Shown here: piece by piece, positions 1-6,115 of the stretch
Layout of the letters: each line of letters begins with the position of its first letter
Position numbering within the stretch: the first letter of the stretch is position 1
Notes under the pieces: generated by a model
Told to the model about the DNA's origin: nothing
Databases searched by the model: none
What the model saw: only the letters and a program-made list of their open reading frames with translations
From: Nocardia brasiliensis IFM 10847
GTDB lineage: Bacteria; Actinomycetota; Actinomycetes; Mycobacteriales; Mycobacteriaceae
DNA: 64,000 bases
Reading direction: 5' to 3'
Assembly: GCF_000710915.1 (NCBI RefSeq)
Contig: NZ_BAUA01000086.1
Location: forward strand, 1-64,000
Translations under genes and position numbers: made by a program

Positions 1-1
1 A

Positions 2-45
2 GTAGCGGGGACAGGATTTGAACCTGCGACCTCTGGGTTATGAGC
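2..45. repeat. attL, left 44-bp core repeat
   Basis: Identical over 44 bases to 5752-5795. It corresponds to the 3' half of the initiator tRNA (anticodon arm 3' side, T arm, acceptor) read on the minus strand. The match ends at base 46 (t here, c at 5796). Position 1 also differs from 5751, so the displaced end reads CTACT where the working gene reads CTACC. Confidence 0.93.
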
Positions 46-151
46 TAGCTAACTTAGCTGGTTGTTCACTCGAAGCGCCTGGTCAGCGGTCGATTTGCCA
101 TGTCCGGTTTCCCGTGTCGTCCCAGCGGATTCCGGGCTGTCGTGGCATGTG

Positions 152-172
152 TGTTCACAAATTTGTTCACAA
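152..172. promoter_or_regulatory. Paired 9-bp direct repeats near attL (candidate integrase arm sites)
   Basis: TGTTCACAA occurs at 152-160 and again at 164-172, a 12-bp period. The same pair with the same period and orientation lies at 5681-5701, close to attR. A degenerate copy (TTGTTCACT) is at 62-70. Repeats on both sides of the core are what tyrosine integrases or excisionases bind on attP arms. The repeats are seen; the binding role is inferred. Confidence 0.6.
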
Positions 173-568
173 GGATGCGGCCCGTGACCTGCGGATAGGT
201 TGTCTATCCGCCCGACTGTTCTTCGCCCATGCCTCCTCATAGCTGCCATCCTGAATGGAGGGCGGGCGTGTCAAGGGTGCCGCAGGCATCGCGCAGCGAC
301 GCGAAGCGCCCTTGACTCGTTCGACCGGAATCAGACAATCGGGCAATGAGGAGGCAGCCCCAACCGGTTCGAAGGGCTTGAAGAGGTGAGCTATCAGGCA
401 TCCAGTTCGGCCCGGCCTGGAGGGCTGCCGCCGACGCGCCAGACGCTCCGGTCTGGGGCGGAGCGAAGCGGAGCCCCGTCGCCGTCGTGCGGCCCCGGCG
501 TGGCGGCGGCGGCCCGCAGGGCCGCTGCCGCTCTTGATCCTATATAGCCAAATTCGGCAGCAACTGCG
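173..568. other. Non-coding left arm of the element
   Basis: About 400 bases without a convincing gene; open frames here lack good starts and overlap each other. It lies downstream of the minus-strand regulator operon and could hold a replication or processing site, but I see no clear iteron set. The only structure I would point to is the hairpin at 509-525. Confidence 0.4.
509..525 (-). terminator. Possible terminator after the regulator operon
   Basis: A perfect 7-bp stem (509-515 with 519-525) and a 3-base loop lies about 45 bases beyond the stop of the small gene at 569. No T-run follows on the minus strand, so this is a weak call. Confidence 0.3.
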
Positions 569-859
569 TCAGGCGGCGGTGACGGCAAGAATCCATGCCC
601 GATATGCCTCGTCGCATTCCAGGGGGAACGTGGCAATGGTGTCGGCGCATGTTGCTCGCGCGGAGATTCGCGGAAGGTGACGTTGCTGCGTGTGCAGCGT
701 GACGAGAACGTCTGTGCCGCTGTCGGGGTGGGGCCGCTGATGGATGGTCGCGTTGGCGGCAAGCTTGTCGGCGACAAGCCGTCGACTGAACGTGACCATC
801 CACTTCGCGGGCAGGCCAGTGGTTGTCAGGCGAATCGTGATCAGGTCGTCTTGGGCCAT
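569..859 (-). CDS. Small hypothetical protein, second gene of the repressor operon
   Basis: A 96-residue protein starting MAQDDLITIRL whose ATG (859-857) lies inside the last codons of the XRE gene, overlapping it by 19 bases. The overlap suggests translational coupling with the repressor. No domain is recognised. Two cysteines and a mixed alpha/beta look suggest a small soluble protein. The same frame stays open further upstream, but that part is antisense-like and lies within the XRE gene, so I start at this ATG. It could be a regulator partner or an accessory factor of the element. Existence is moderately supported; function is unknown. Confidence 0.55.
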   Translation of the reverse strand: MAQDDLITIRLTTTGLPAKWMVTFSRRLVADKLAANATIHQRPHPDSGTDVLVTLHTQQRHLPRISARATCADTIATFPLECDEAYRAWILAVTAA

Positions 860-1479
860 GTGCGGAGGTTCCCTGTCATGTCTTTGACTGCCAGTAGCTG
901 TTGTTCGGCGACGGCCTGGGTCCGCGCAAGGGCACCCCAACCGCGAACGACGATTCCGTCGTAGTCGAGCCCTGCCCAGATACCGATTGCGTGCTGTCCT
1001 TGCGGGTGCAGGGCGAAGTAATACGATCCGGCTGTGCGGACGCCCTCGTCGTTGGATTCGTACCACCCAAGCAAGCCGCCGGTGATGCGGTGGAATCGAA
1101 GCTCGCCGACCCAGGCGTAATCGCCGATCTCGATCGCGTTCTCACCTTGGGCGCGTTCTCCATCCAAGATCAGATAGTCACCATCCTGGACGACATGAAG
1201 GGGGTGGGTGTCGATCCGTTCGATGTCGTCTTTCCAGGTTTGCCAGGATGCCCACCACTCGCCGCTCAGGTCGGGGCCGGTGTTGATCCGCCCAGCAAGC
1301 TCGGTTAGCGAAACGCCAAGGATGTCAGCGATGTTCGCTGCGACGCGTAGGGTCGGTTCCTGCTCCCCGGCTTCGTAGCGGGTGATTTGCCGACCGGTCA
1401 CTCCGACCGCCTTGCCCAGTTGCTCCTGGGTAAGTCCCTTGCGGTTTCGGTAGTGAGCGATGACGTCCTTGGTGGCCAT
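841..1479 (-). CDS. XRE-family transcriptional regulator, likely element repressor
   Basis: 212 residues. An N-terminal Cro/CI helix-turn-helix covers about residues 8-60 (GLTQEQLGKAVGV, then RQITRYEAGEQEP). The remaining 150 residues are rich in Trp, Gly and Tyr and look like a beta-rich sensing domain that I do not recognise. The ATG at 1479 follows a GAAGGGA ribosome site. The gene is divergent from the replication-integration operon, and the gap between them holds three copies of a palindrome that are natural operators for it. By analogy with other integrative elements it probably keeps rep, xis and int silent during the integrated state. DNA-binding assignment is firm; the repressor role is inferred from position. 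Confidence 0.85.
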   Translation of the reverse strand: MATKDVIAHYRNRKGLTQEQLGKAVGVTGRQITRYEAGEQEPTLRVAANIADILGVSLTELAGRINTGPDLSGEWWASWQTWKDDIERIDTHPLHVVQDGDYLILDGERAQGENAIEIGDYAWVGELRFHRITGGLLGWYESNDEGVRTAGSYYFALHPQGQHAIGIWAGLDYDGIVVRGWGALARTQAVAEQQLLAVKDMTGNLRTWPKTT

Positions 1480-1539
1480 GATGTCCCTTCGTGCTGTCCG
1501 GCGAATCGGGCAGGTCGTCCCTCCATGATCCCCTTCGCA

Positions 1540-1631
1540 GACTAATCAGACAACTTAGGACTAGCTACTGCTTGACTAATTAGTCCTATCGGGACTACGG
1601 TTGAGTCAAGTCCAATGGAGACTAATTAGTC
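1540..1631. promoter_or_regulatory. Divergent control region with three operator copies
   Basis: GACTAATTAGTC, a perfect 12-bp palindrome, occurs at 1574-1585 and 1620-1631. A 10/12 copy is at 1540-1551. The last copy sits directly against the GGAGG ribosome site of the gene at 1642, and the middle copy overlaps a TTGACT -35-like hexamer (1572-1577). The three sites stand out as AT-rich in a GC-rich region and fit repression of both divergent operons by the XRE protein. Confidence 0.75.
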
Positions 1632-1641
1632 GGAGGTCGAC

Positions 1642-2070
1642 ATGCAGGTCCACGAACTCATCGGAACGGAAGCGCTTCGCCCGCCGCGATTGAACTTCGC
1701 GGGTTGGTGCATGTATTGCCTTGAGCGGGAGTGCAATTCGGCTCGGTGCATCGCGACGCATGCGGGTTCGGTGTGGGAGGTGTGCGAGCGGTGCGGTGGC
1801 AGTGAGTACGTGAACGGTCACATCGACCCGGAGACGGCCGTGACGCGCTGCAACTGCTTCGGTGGCGTGGTGGAATCCGCCTCCCGGCCGGTGGCTGAGG
1901 TCATCGAACTGCGTCCGGAGTCGAAGGCGGCGGTGTTCGAAGCGTGGCCCCATGCGGGTGGTGCACCGGTCCGCTGGGTTGGGACCTCGGCGCAGGGAGG
2001 GCCTGTGATCGAGCAGAACGGCACGATTTCCGAGGTCTTCGACATCAACGACCCGGAGCAGTGGTTCTGA
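1642..2070 (+). CDS. Hypothetical Cys-rich protein, first gene of the element operon
   Basis: 142 residues, with GGAGG 5 bases before the ATG. The N-terminal half carries paired cysteines (CMYC, CNSARC, CERCGG, CNCFGG), which suggests one or two zinc-binding knuckles at about residues 23-75; the C-terminal half is acidic. I know no function. Its stop shares one base with the next start (TGATG), so it is translated together with 2070-2408. As the first gene after the operators it would be expressed when the element is derepressed. Confidence 0.75.
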   Translation: MQVHELIGTEALRPPRLNFAGWCMYCLERECNSARCIATHAGSVWEVCERCGGSEYVNGHIDPETAVTRCNCFGGVVESASRPVAEVIELRPESKAAVFEAWPHAGGAPVRWVGTSAQGGPVIEQNGTISEVFDINDPEQWF

Positions 2071-2408
2071 TGAGGCACGAGGACGAGGCAAGGTTGCTGC
2101 TGCTCGACTTGGACGCGTTGCCGGTGCGTGAGCGCTGGTTGCTGGCGTGGCTGGTCGACGTGGGCAGTGATGTCGGTATTCGGTTCCTGGAGTTCACCGA
2201 GGCTGCCGGTATCGACTTCGGCGAGATGTGTGCCCGCTGGCGTCGGATGGGTCTGCTGAGCCGTGGCTACGACTGGGGCCGTGATGTCGCGCTCTACGTG
2301 GCGTCGGACCGAGCCGCTCAGTTGGTGCGCTTCCCGTCGGCGGAATGGGTGTGCGCGACCACCGAAGGGCGCGAACCCATCGACTTGGATCGGCTGGTAG
2401 CCGCATGA
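2070..2408 (+). CDS. Small hypothetical protein of the element
   Basis: 112 residues starting MRHEDEARLLLLDLDALP. The ATG overlaps the previous stop by one base, and its own stop overlaps the rep start (ATGA at 2405-2408). The sequence is mostly helical, with a possible winged-helix-like layout (FTEAAGIDFGEMCARWRRMGLL). Small proteins of this kind often sit just before rep in actinomycete elements. The longer open frame to 1944 would run antiparallel in use to the upstream gene, so I use the coupled ATG. No function can be assigned. Confidence 0.7.
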   Translation: MRHEDEARLLLLDLDALPVRERWLLAWLVDVGSDVGIRFLEFTEAAGIDFGEMCARWRRMGLLSRGYDWGRDVALYVASDRAAQLVRFPSAEWVCATTEGREPIDLDRLVAA

Positions 2409-4108
2409 CGGGGACACCGGAGGCAGGGGCCGAGACTATGAATCCCGTTGGCCCCGAGCGGGAGACGGCGGCGGATCGGTGGGCGCGGTTGAACTTGGTC
2501 GAGTTGGCGCAGGCGTCGGCGGAGAAGGTCGGGGTGTGCCGACGCCCGTTGCCGATGATGTCCACCGCTGCCGATGGCAGCACGAAATACGTTGGCACGC
2601 CGTGTAAGTCGACGCTGGCGTGCGTGTGCCCTGCGTGCGCGGAGAGGGCGTTGCGACTACGTCAGCAACAGGCACATGAGGGCTGGCACATCGAGGAGGA
2701 ACCAGTGATCGCCAAGAACGAACCGACCGAGCAGCAGCGTGACTTGCTGCGGGCTCGCACGGCGTTGGCCGAGGAATACGCCACCGCCAAGGACGAAGAC
2801 GACCAGGAAGCCATGGACGCGATTCGTGAGGTGGTGGAGGAGCTGGACGAAGAGCTGCGGGCCTCGGGTATCCGGGGTGGGTTCCCGCCGCTGGAGGCCA
2901 AGCCGCGGCTTGCTCGTAAGCGTTCGACTCGTCGTCGCCAGGAGCAACCGGACCTGCCGCGCAAGAAGGTCGACAAGACCACGGTCGGGCGGGTGTATGC
3001 GGGCAAGTACCGGCCCTCGATGTTCCTGACCCTCACGCTGCCCTCCTACGGCCGTGTCGGCTCCGATGGGGCACCGGTCGACCCGAGCACTTACGACTAC
3101 CGCCAGGCGGCCCGCGACATCATCCACTTCGCGGCCCTCTACGACCGGTTCGTGCAGAACTACCGGCGAGCTTCCGGGCGCGATATCCAGTACTTCGCCA
3201 CGGTCGAACCGCAACGGCGGGGAGCGCCACACGTGCACATGGGTGTGCGGGGCACCGACCCGAAGGCGCTGATCCGGCAAGTAGCCGCGGCGACCTATCA
3301 CCAGGTGTGGTGGCCGCACTTCGACCAGCAGGTGTACTCCATGGATCGGATGCCGTTCTGGGACTACGCGGCCGGCCGTTTCGTCGACCCCGACGCCATC
3401 GACCCCGAGACCGGTGAGCGGGTGCCGGTCACCACATGGGCCGAAGCCCTCGACGCCATGGACGCCGTAGACGAGCTCGAGCCTGCGCACGTGATCCGCT
3501 TCGGTGCCCAGATCGACGCCAAGGGCATCCTGGGCGGCACCGAGGAAGCCAAGCGCCATATCGGTTACCTGACCAAGTACCTGACCAAGTCCATCGGTGA
3601 CGTGATCGAACCCCAGTCCCAAGCCGCGGCTGACCACTACGACCGGTTGCACGCGGAGCTGGCGCTTACCCCGTGCTCGCCGACGTGTGGGGTGTGGTTC
3701 CGCTACGGCATCGTCCCCAAGGGCGCGAAGGCCAAGACCATTCCGGGTGTGTGCAAGGGCAAGGCGCACCGCCGCTCCACCCTGGGCCTGCGTGGTCGCC
3801 GGGTCCTGGTGTCGCGCAAGTGGACCGGAAAGGACCTCGCCGACCACAAGGCCGACCGGACCGAGTTCGTCCGGCAGATGCTCGAACAGGCCGGTATACC
3901 GCGCCCTCAGCTCGACGGGCTGGTGATCACGCCAGCAGAACCGGGTGACCCGAACGTGCCTCCGCGTGAGCACCTGATCATGGCGTTGGTGTCGCAGAAG
4001 CTCAGTTGGCAGGCCGAATACACCCGTGCCCAACTCGCGGCGGCCGAGCAAGCCGCATCGCCGCCGGAACATGTTGACCCGCAGCAGGATTCGCCGGAAG
4101 TGGCGTAG
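2405..4108 (+). CDS. RepSA-type rolling-circle replication initiator
   Basis: 567 residues. A cysteine cluster near residues 67-78 (C-x7-C-x-C-x2-C) looks like a zinc finger. The rolling-circle motifs follow in order: FLTLTLPS near 207, the HUH metal motif at H276-V-H278 (GAPHVHMG) and a tyrosine-lysine motif near 390 (GYLTKYLTK). It would nick one strand at an origin and start autonomous replication after excision, as in pSAM2-like elements. The ATG overlaps the upstream stop. The frame is intact, so a replicating circular form is plausible even though transfer genes are missing. Confidence 0.88.
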   Translation: MTGTPEAGAETMNPVGPERETAADRWARLNLVELAQASAEKVGVCRRPLPMMSTAADGSTKYVGTPCKSTLACVCPACAERALRLRQQQAHEGWHIEEEPVIAKNEPTEQQRDLLRARTALAEEYATAKDEDDQEAMDAIREVVEELDEELRASGIRGGFPPLEAKPRLARKRSTRRRQEQPDLPRKKVDKTTVGRVYAGKYRPSMFLTLTLPSYGRVGSDGAPVDPSTYDYRQAARDIIHFAALYDRFVQNYRRASGRDIQYFATVEPQRRGAPHVHMGVRGTDPKALIRQVAAATYHQVWWPHFDQQVYSMDRMPFWDYAAGRFVDPDAIDPETGERVPVTTWAEALDAMDAVDELEPAHVIRFGAQIDAKGILGGTEEAKRHIGYLTKYLTKSIGDVIEPQSQAAADHYDRLHAELALTPCSPTCGVWFRYGIVPKGAKAKTIPGVCKGKAHRRSTLGLRGRRVLVSRKWTGKDLADHKADRTEFVRQMLEQAGIPRPQLDGLVITPAEPGDPNVPPREHLIMALVSQKLSWQAEYTRAQLAAAEQAASPPEHVDPQQDSPEVA

Positions 4109-4118
4109 GGAGGAAGTC

Positions 4119-4322
4119 ATGGAGACACCACAGACGGCGGGGCCGCTGGATTGGGACACGATGCCGTTGTTCCTGCCGGTGCCGTGGGCGGCCAAGCTGA
4201 TGGGCCTGTCCCGTTCGGCGACCTATCGGCTGGTCGACTCCGGTGATCTTCCGGTGCGGCGGATGGGTGGACGGGTCTACGTGATCACGGCCAAGCTGCG
4301 TGAGCTGGCGGGTGCGGCATGA
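4119..4322 (+). CDS. xis: Excisionase-type helix-turn-helix protein
   Basis: 67 residues, with AGGAAG before the ATG at 4119. A MerR-like winged-helix DNA-binding fold (helix_turn_helix_17 type) is visible: VPWAAKLMGLSRSATYRLV, then the wing GDLPVRRMGGRVYV. Such proteins bend attL/attR DNA and drive excision with the integrase. The stop overlaps the int start by four bases (ATGA at 4319-4322), so Xis and Int are translated together. This is the usual rep-xis-int order of these elements. Confidence 0.88.
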   Translation: METPQTAGPLDWDTMPLFLPVPWAAKLMGLSRSATYRLVDSGDLPVRRMGGRVYVITAKLRELAGAA

Positions 4323-5680
4323 AAGGCCATGTCTACCAGCGTGGTTCGACCTGGTCCTACCGATTCCGCATTCCGGGCAGCAAGGACCCGGTGACCGGGA
4401 AGTACGAGTGGGCCACTGGCAGCGGGTTCCCGACCAAGCGTGAGGCGGACAAGGCGTGCCGCGACGCGATCCGGGAGGTAGAGGCAGGTCGGTGGGTCAA
4501 GCCGTCGAACAAGACGTTGGCCGAGTTCCTGACCGAGTGGCTGCCGCTGATCAAGCTCTCGGTGGATGCGACGACGTTCGCGAACTGGCAGTTCTTCGCC
4601 AAGACCTACGTTATTCCGGCAACGGTCGGGCGGATGGACTCCGACAAGCTGATCGGCAACGACGCGCTTCAGAAGCTCTCGGCCCCGCGGCTGCTCGGGT
4701 TCTACGGGGAGCTGCTCGCGGCCGGCCGAATCAAGGCCGACACCAACACCCCGATGTTCCGGTACTGGTCGCAGCGGACCCAACGTGGCGAGACCGTCAC
4801 TCCTCGTGAGGTTTCCGAAGCCTGCGGCACCACAATTCACGCCGCCCGTTCGGCAGTGCGCCGCTACAAGTCCGGACGGGTTCCGGTCGAACAACCTCCG
4901 GGCCTGGCCCCGAAGACGGTCCGCAACATCCACATCATGCTGCACCGCGCCCTGGCGGACGCGAAGGCGTGGAAGTACATCGCCGACAATCCGGCAACCG
5001 GGATCAAGCCGCCCAAGCTGCGACGTCGCAAGCGTCCGGTGTGGAATCCGGTGCAGCTCTCGGCGTTCATGGATCACATCCACGCCGACCGGTTCGCCGC
5101 CCTGTTCATGCTCGAGATCACCACCGGCATGCGTCGCGCTGAGCTGTGCGGGTTACGTTGGCCCACCGTCGATCTCGACGCCGGAACCCTCTCCCCGCAA
5201 GACACCCTCGTCGTGGTCGACGGTCGCGCGGTCAGCAAGGAGGACGGCAAGACCGAGAACGCCGACCGGCTGATCTCCCTGGACCCCGACACCGTGGCCG
5301 AACTGCGGGCCTGGAAACGCCTCCAGGACAGCGAACGGGCATCGTTCGGCAACGACCACGCCGCCACCGATCGCGTGTTCACCTGGCACGACGGACGGGA
5401 CGTGCACCCCGACTCGATCCGGGAACGGTTCAAGCGACTCGGCGCGGCGGCTGGGCTGCCCGAAATCCGGTTCTACGACCTGCGCCACTCCTACGTCACC
5501 GGGGCCTTGCAGGGCGGTGTCCGGGTCGAGGTGATCTCCGAACGGATCGGGCACGCCTCGGTCGCGTTCACCCTGGCCACCTACAACCACGTGACTCCGG
5601 GCATGGACCGCGAAGCCGCACTACAGGGCGCGAATCACCTGCTCGCGCACCGCAGCCCCCGAACTCCTGACCTCGGCTAA
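4319..5680 (+). CDS. int: Tyrosine recombinase integrase
   Basis: 453 residues. An N-terminal SAM-like arm-binding and core-binding part is followed by the catalytic domain. Catalytic residues visible are R272 (GMRRAEL), R389-H390 (YDLRHS), H412 (IGHAS) and the nucleophile Y422 (ATYNHV). The box II histidine of HxLRH is tyrosine here (Y386), a variant seen in many actinobacterial integrases. It recombines attP with the tRNA attB. The gene ends one base before the first right-arm repeat at 5681 and 71 bases before the core, typical of elements that place int beside attP. Confidence 0.96.
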   Translation: MKGHVYQRGSTWSYRFRIPGSKDPVTGKYEWATGSGFPTKREADKACRDAIREVEAGRWVKPSNKTLAEFLTEWLPLIKLSVDATTFANWQFFAKTYVIPATVGRMDSDKLIGNDALQKLSAPRLLGFYGELLAAGRIKADTNTPMFRYWSQRTQRGETVTPREVSEACGTTIHAARSAVRRYKSGRVPVEQPPGLAPKTVRNIHIMLHRALADAKAWKYIADNPATGIKPPKLRRRKRPVWNPVQLSAFMDHIHADRFAALFMLEITTGMRRAELCGLRWPTVDLDAGTLSPQDTLVVVDGRAVSKEDGKTENADRLISLDPDTVAELRAWKRLQDSERASFGNDHAATDRVFTWHDGRDVHPDSIRERFKRLGAAAGLPEIRFYDLRHSYVTGALQGGVRVEVISERIGHASVAFTLATYNHVTPGMDREAALQGANHLLAHRSPRTPDLG

Positions 5681-5701
5681 TGTTCACAAAAGTGTTCACA
5701 A
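5681..5701. promoter_or_regulatory. Paired 9-bp direct repeats near attR (candidate integrase arm sites)
   Basis: TGTTCACAA at 5681-5689 and 5693-5701, again with a 12-bp period, starting directly after the int stop codon. In the circular form this pair would lie about 50 bases from the core on one side and the 152-172 pair about 107 bases away on the other, giving an asymmetric attP. Confidence 0.6.
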
Positions 5702-5708
5702 ACGGCAT

Positions 5709-5748
5709 GGAAAAGGCTCCCGGACCATGTGATCCGGGAGCCTTTTCC
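5709..5748 (+). terminator. Strong hairpin terminator after int
   Basis: A perfect 16-bp stem (5709-5724 with 5733-5748) and an 8-base loop, with a TTTT run inside the descending arm. It would stop int transcription before the antisense initiator tRNA gene, and could also act on tRNA transcripts coming from the right. Confidence 0.85.
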
Positions 5749-5749
5749 C

Positions 5750-5826
5750 TGGTAGCGGGGACAGGATTTGAACCTGCGACCTCTGGGTTATGAGCCCAGC
5801 GAGCTACCGAGCTGCTCCACCCCGCG
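5750..5826 (-). tRNA. Initiator tRNA-Met (CAT)
   Basis: The minus strand folds as a 77-base tRNA with anticodon CAT. Initiator marks are visible: an unpaired first acceptor position (C1 with U72) and three consecutive G-C pairs next to the anticodon loop (GGG/CCC). The CCA end is encoded here (5752-5750), whereas the displaced copy at position 1 lacks it. The gene hosts the integrated element at its 3' end. Confidence 0.96.
5752..5795. repeat. attR, right 44-bp core repeat within the tRNA gene
   Basis: Identical to 2-45. It forms the 3' part of the functional tRNA, so the element brought in a copy of the tRNA end that keeps the gene intact after integration. Confidence 0.93.
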
Positions 5827-5924
5827 TCGGGTGTCCCCAACCTTACACACCTTGGGGGCGGATGCGAAAACGCCTGGTCAGGGTGTCTGATTGCGGTGAG
5901 TGGCGGCGCAGTGCAGGCTCAGAG

Positions 5925-5997
5925 ATGTGCTGCACATCACTAATCGACTGTCGGTGAGATAGCCGACACACCGGGTTACCTGAGACGTCGTGTCAGG
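5925..5997. promoter_or_regulatory. Three inverted repeats before the exporter gene
   Basis: In order: a 6-bp inverted repeat with a 3-base loop (5925-5939), TGTCGG / CCGACA with an 8-base gap (5949-5968), and a 19-bp imperfect palindrome CCTGAGACGTCGTGTCAGG (5979-5997). The last looks like a TetR-type operator for the exporter at 6116, but no regulator gene is adjacent. Binding is inferred. Confidence 0.4.
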
Positions 5998-6115
5998 TTT
6001 ATCGTGACTGTTTCGCAATGCGTAGCTTCTGGGCGGATCATCGCCGCGGTCCGGGGACGAGAGTGACCGCTGACAACCGATCATGCATTCTCTCTTCTGA
6101 TTTCAGGAGGCGCTC

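Larger units (their letters stand above)
2..5795. mobile_element. Minimal integrative element in initiator tRNA gene (AICE-like, no transfer gene)
   Basis: A perfect 44-bp direct repeat (2-45 and 5752-5795) bounds a 5.75-kb segment. The right copy is the 3' part of an intact initiator tRNA gene; the left copy is the displaced old tRNA end. Inside are a divergent XRE regulator, small hypothetical genes, a RepSA-type rolling-circle initiator, an excisionase and a tyrosine integrase next to the right end. This is the int-xis-rep core of actinomycete integrative and conjugative elements. I find no FtsK/TraB translocase, no spd, pra or nudix gene. It may be a decayed element, or one that relies on another element for transfer. 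The boundaries are seen directly; mobility is inferred. Confidence 0.9.

Noticed and set aside
2657..4195. 512-residue open frame antisense to rep
   Set aside because: Shadow frame of a GC-rich gene; rep has clear domain motifs and coupled starts, the antisense product has none.
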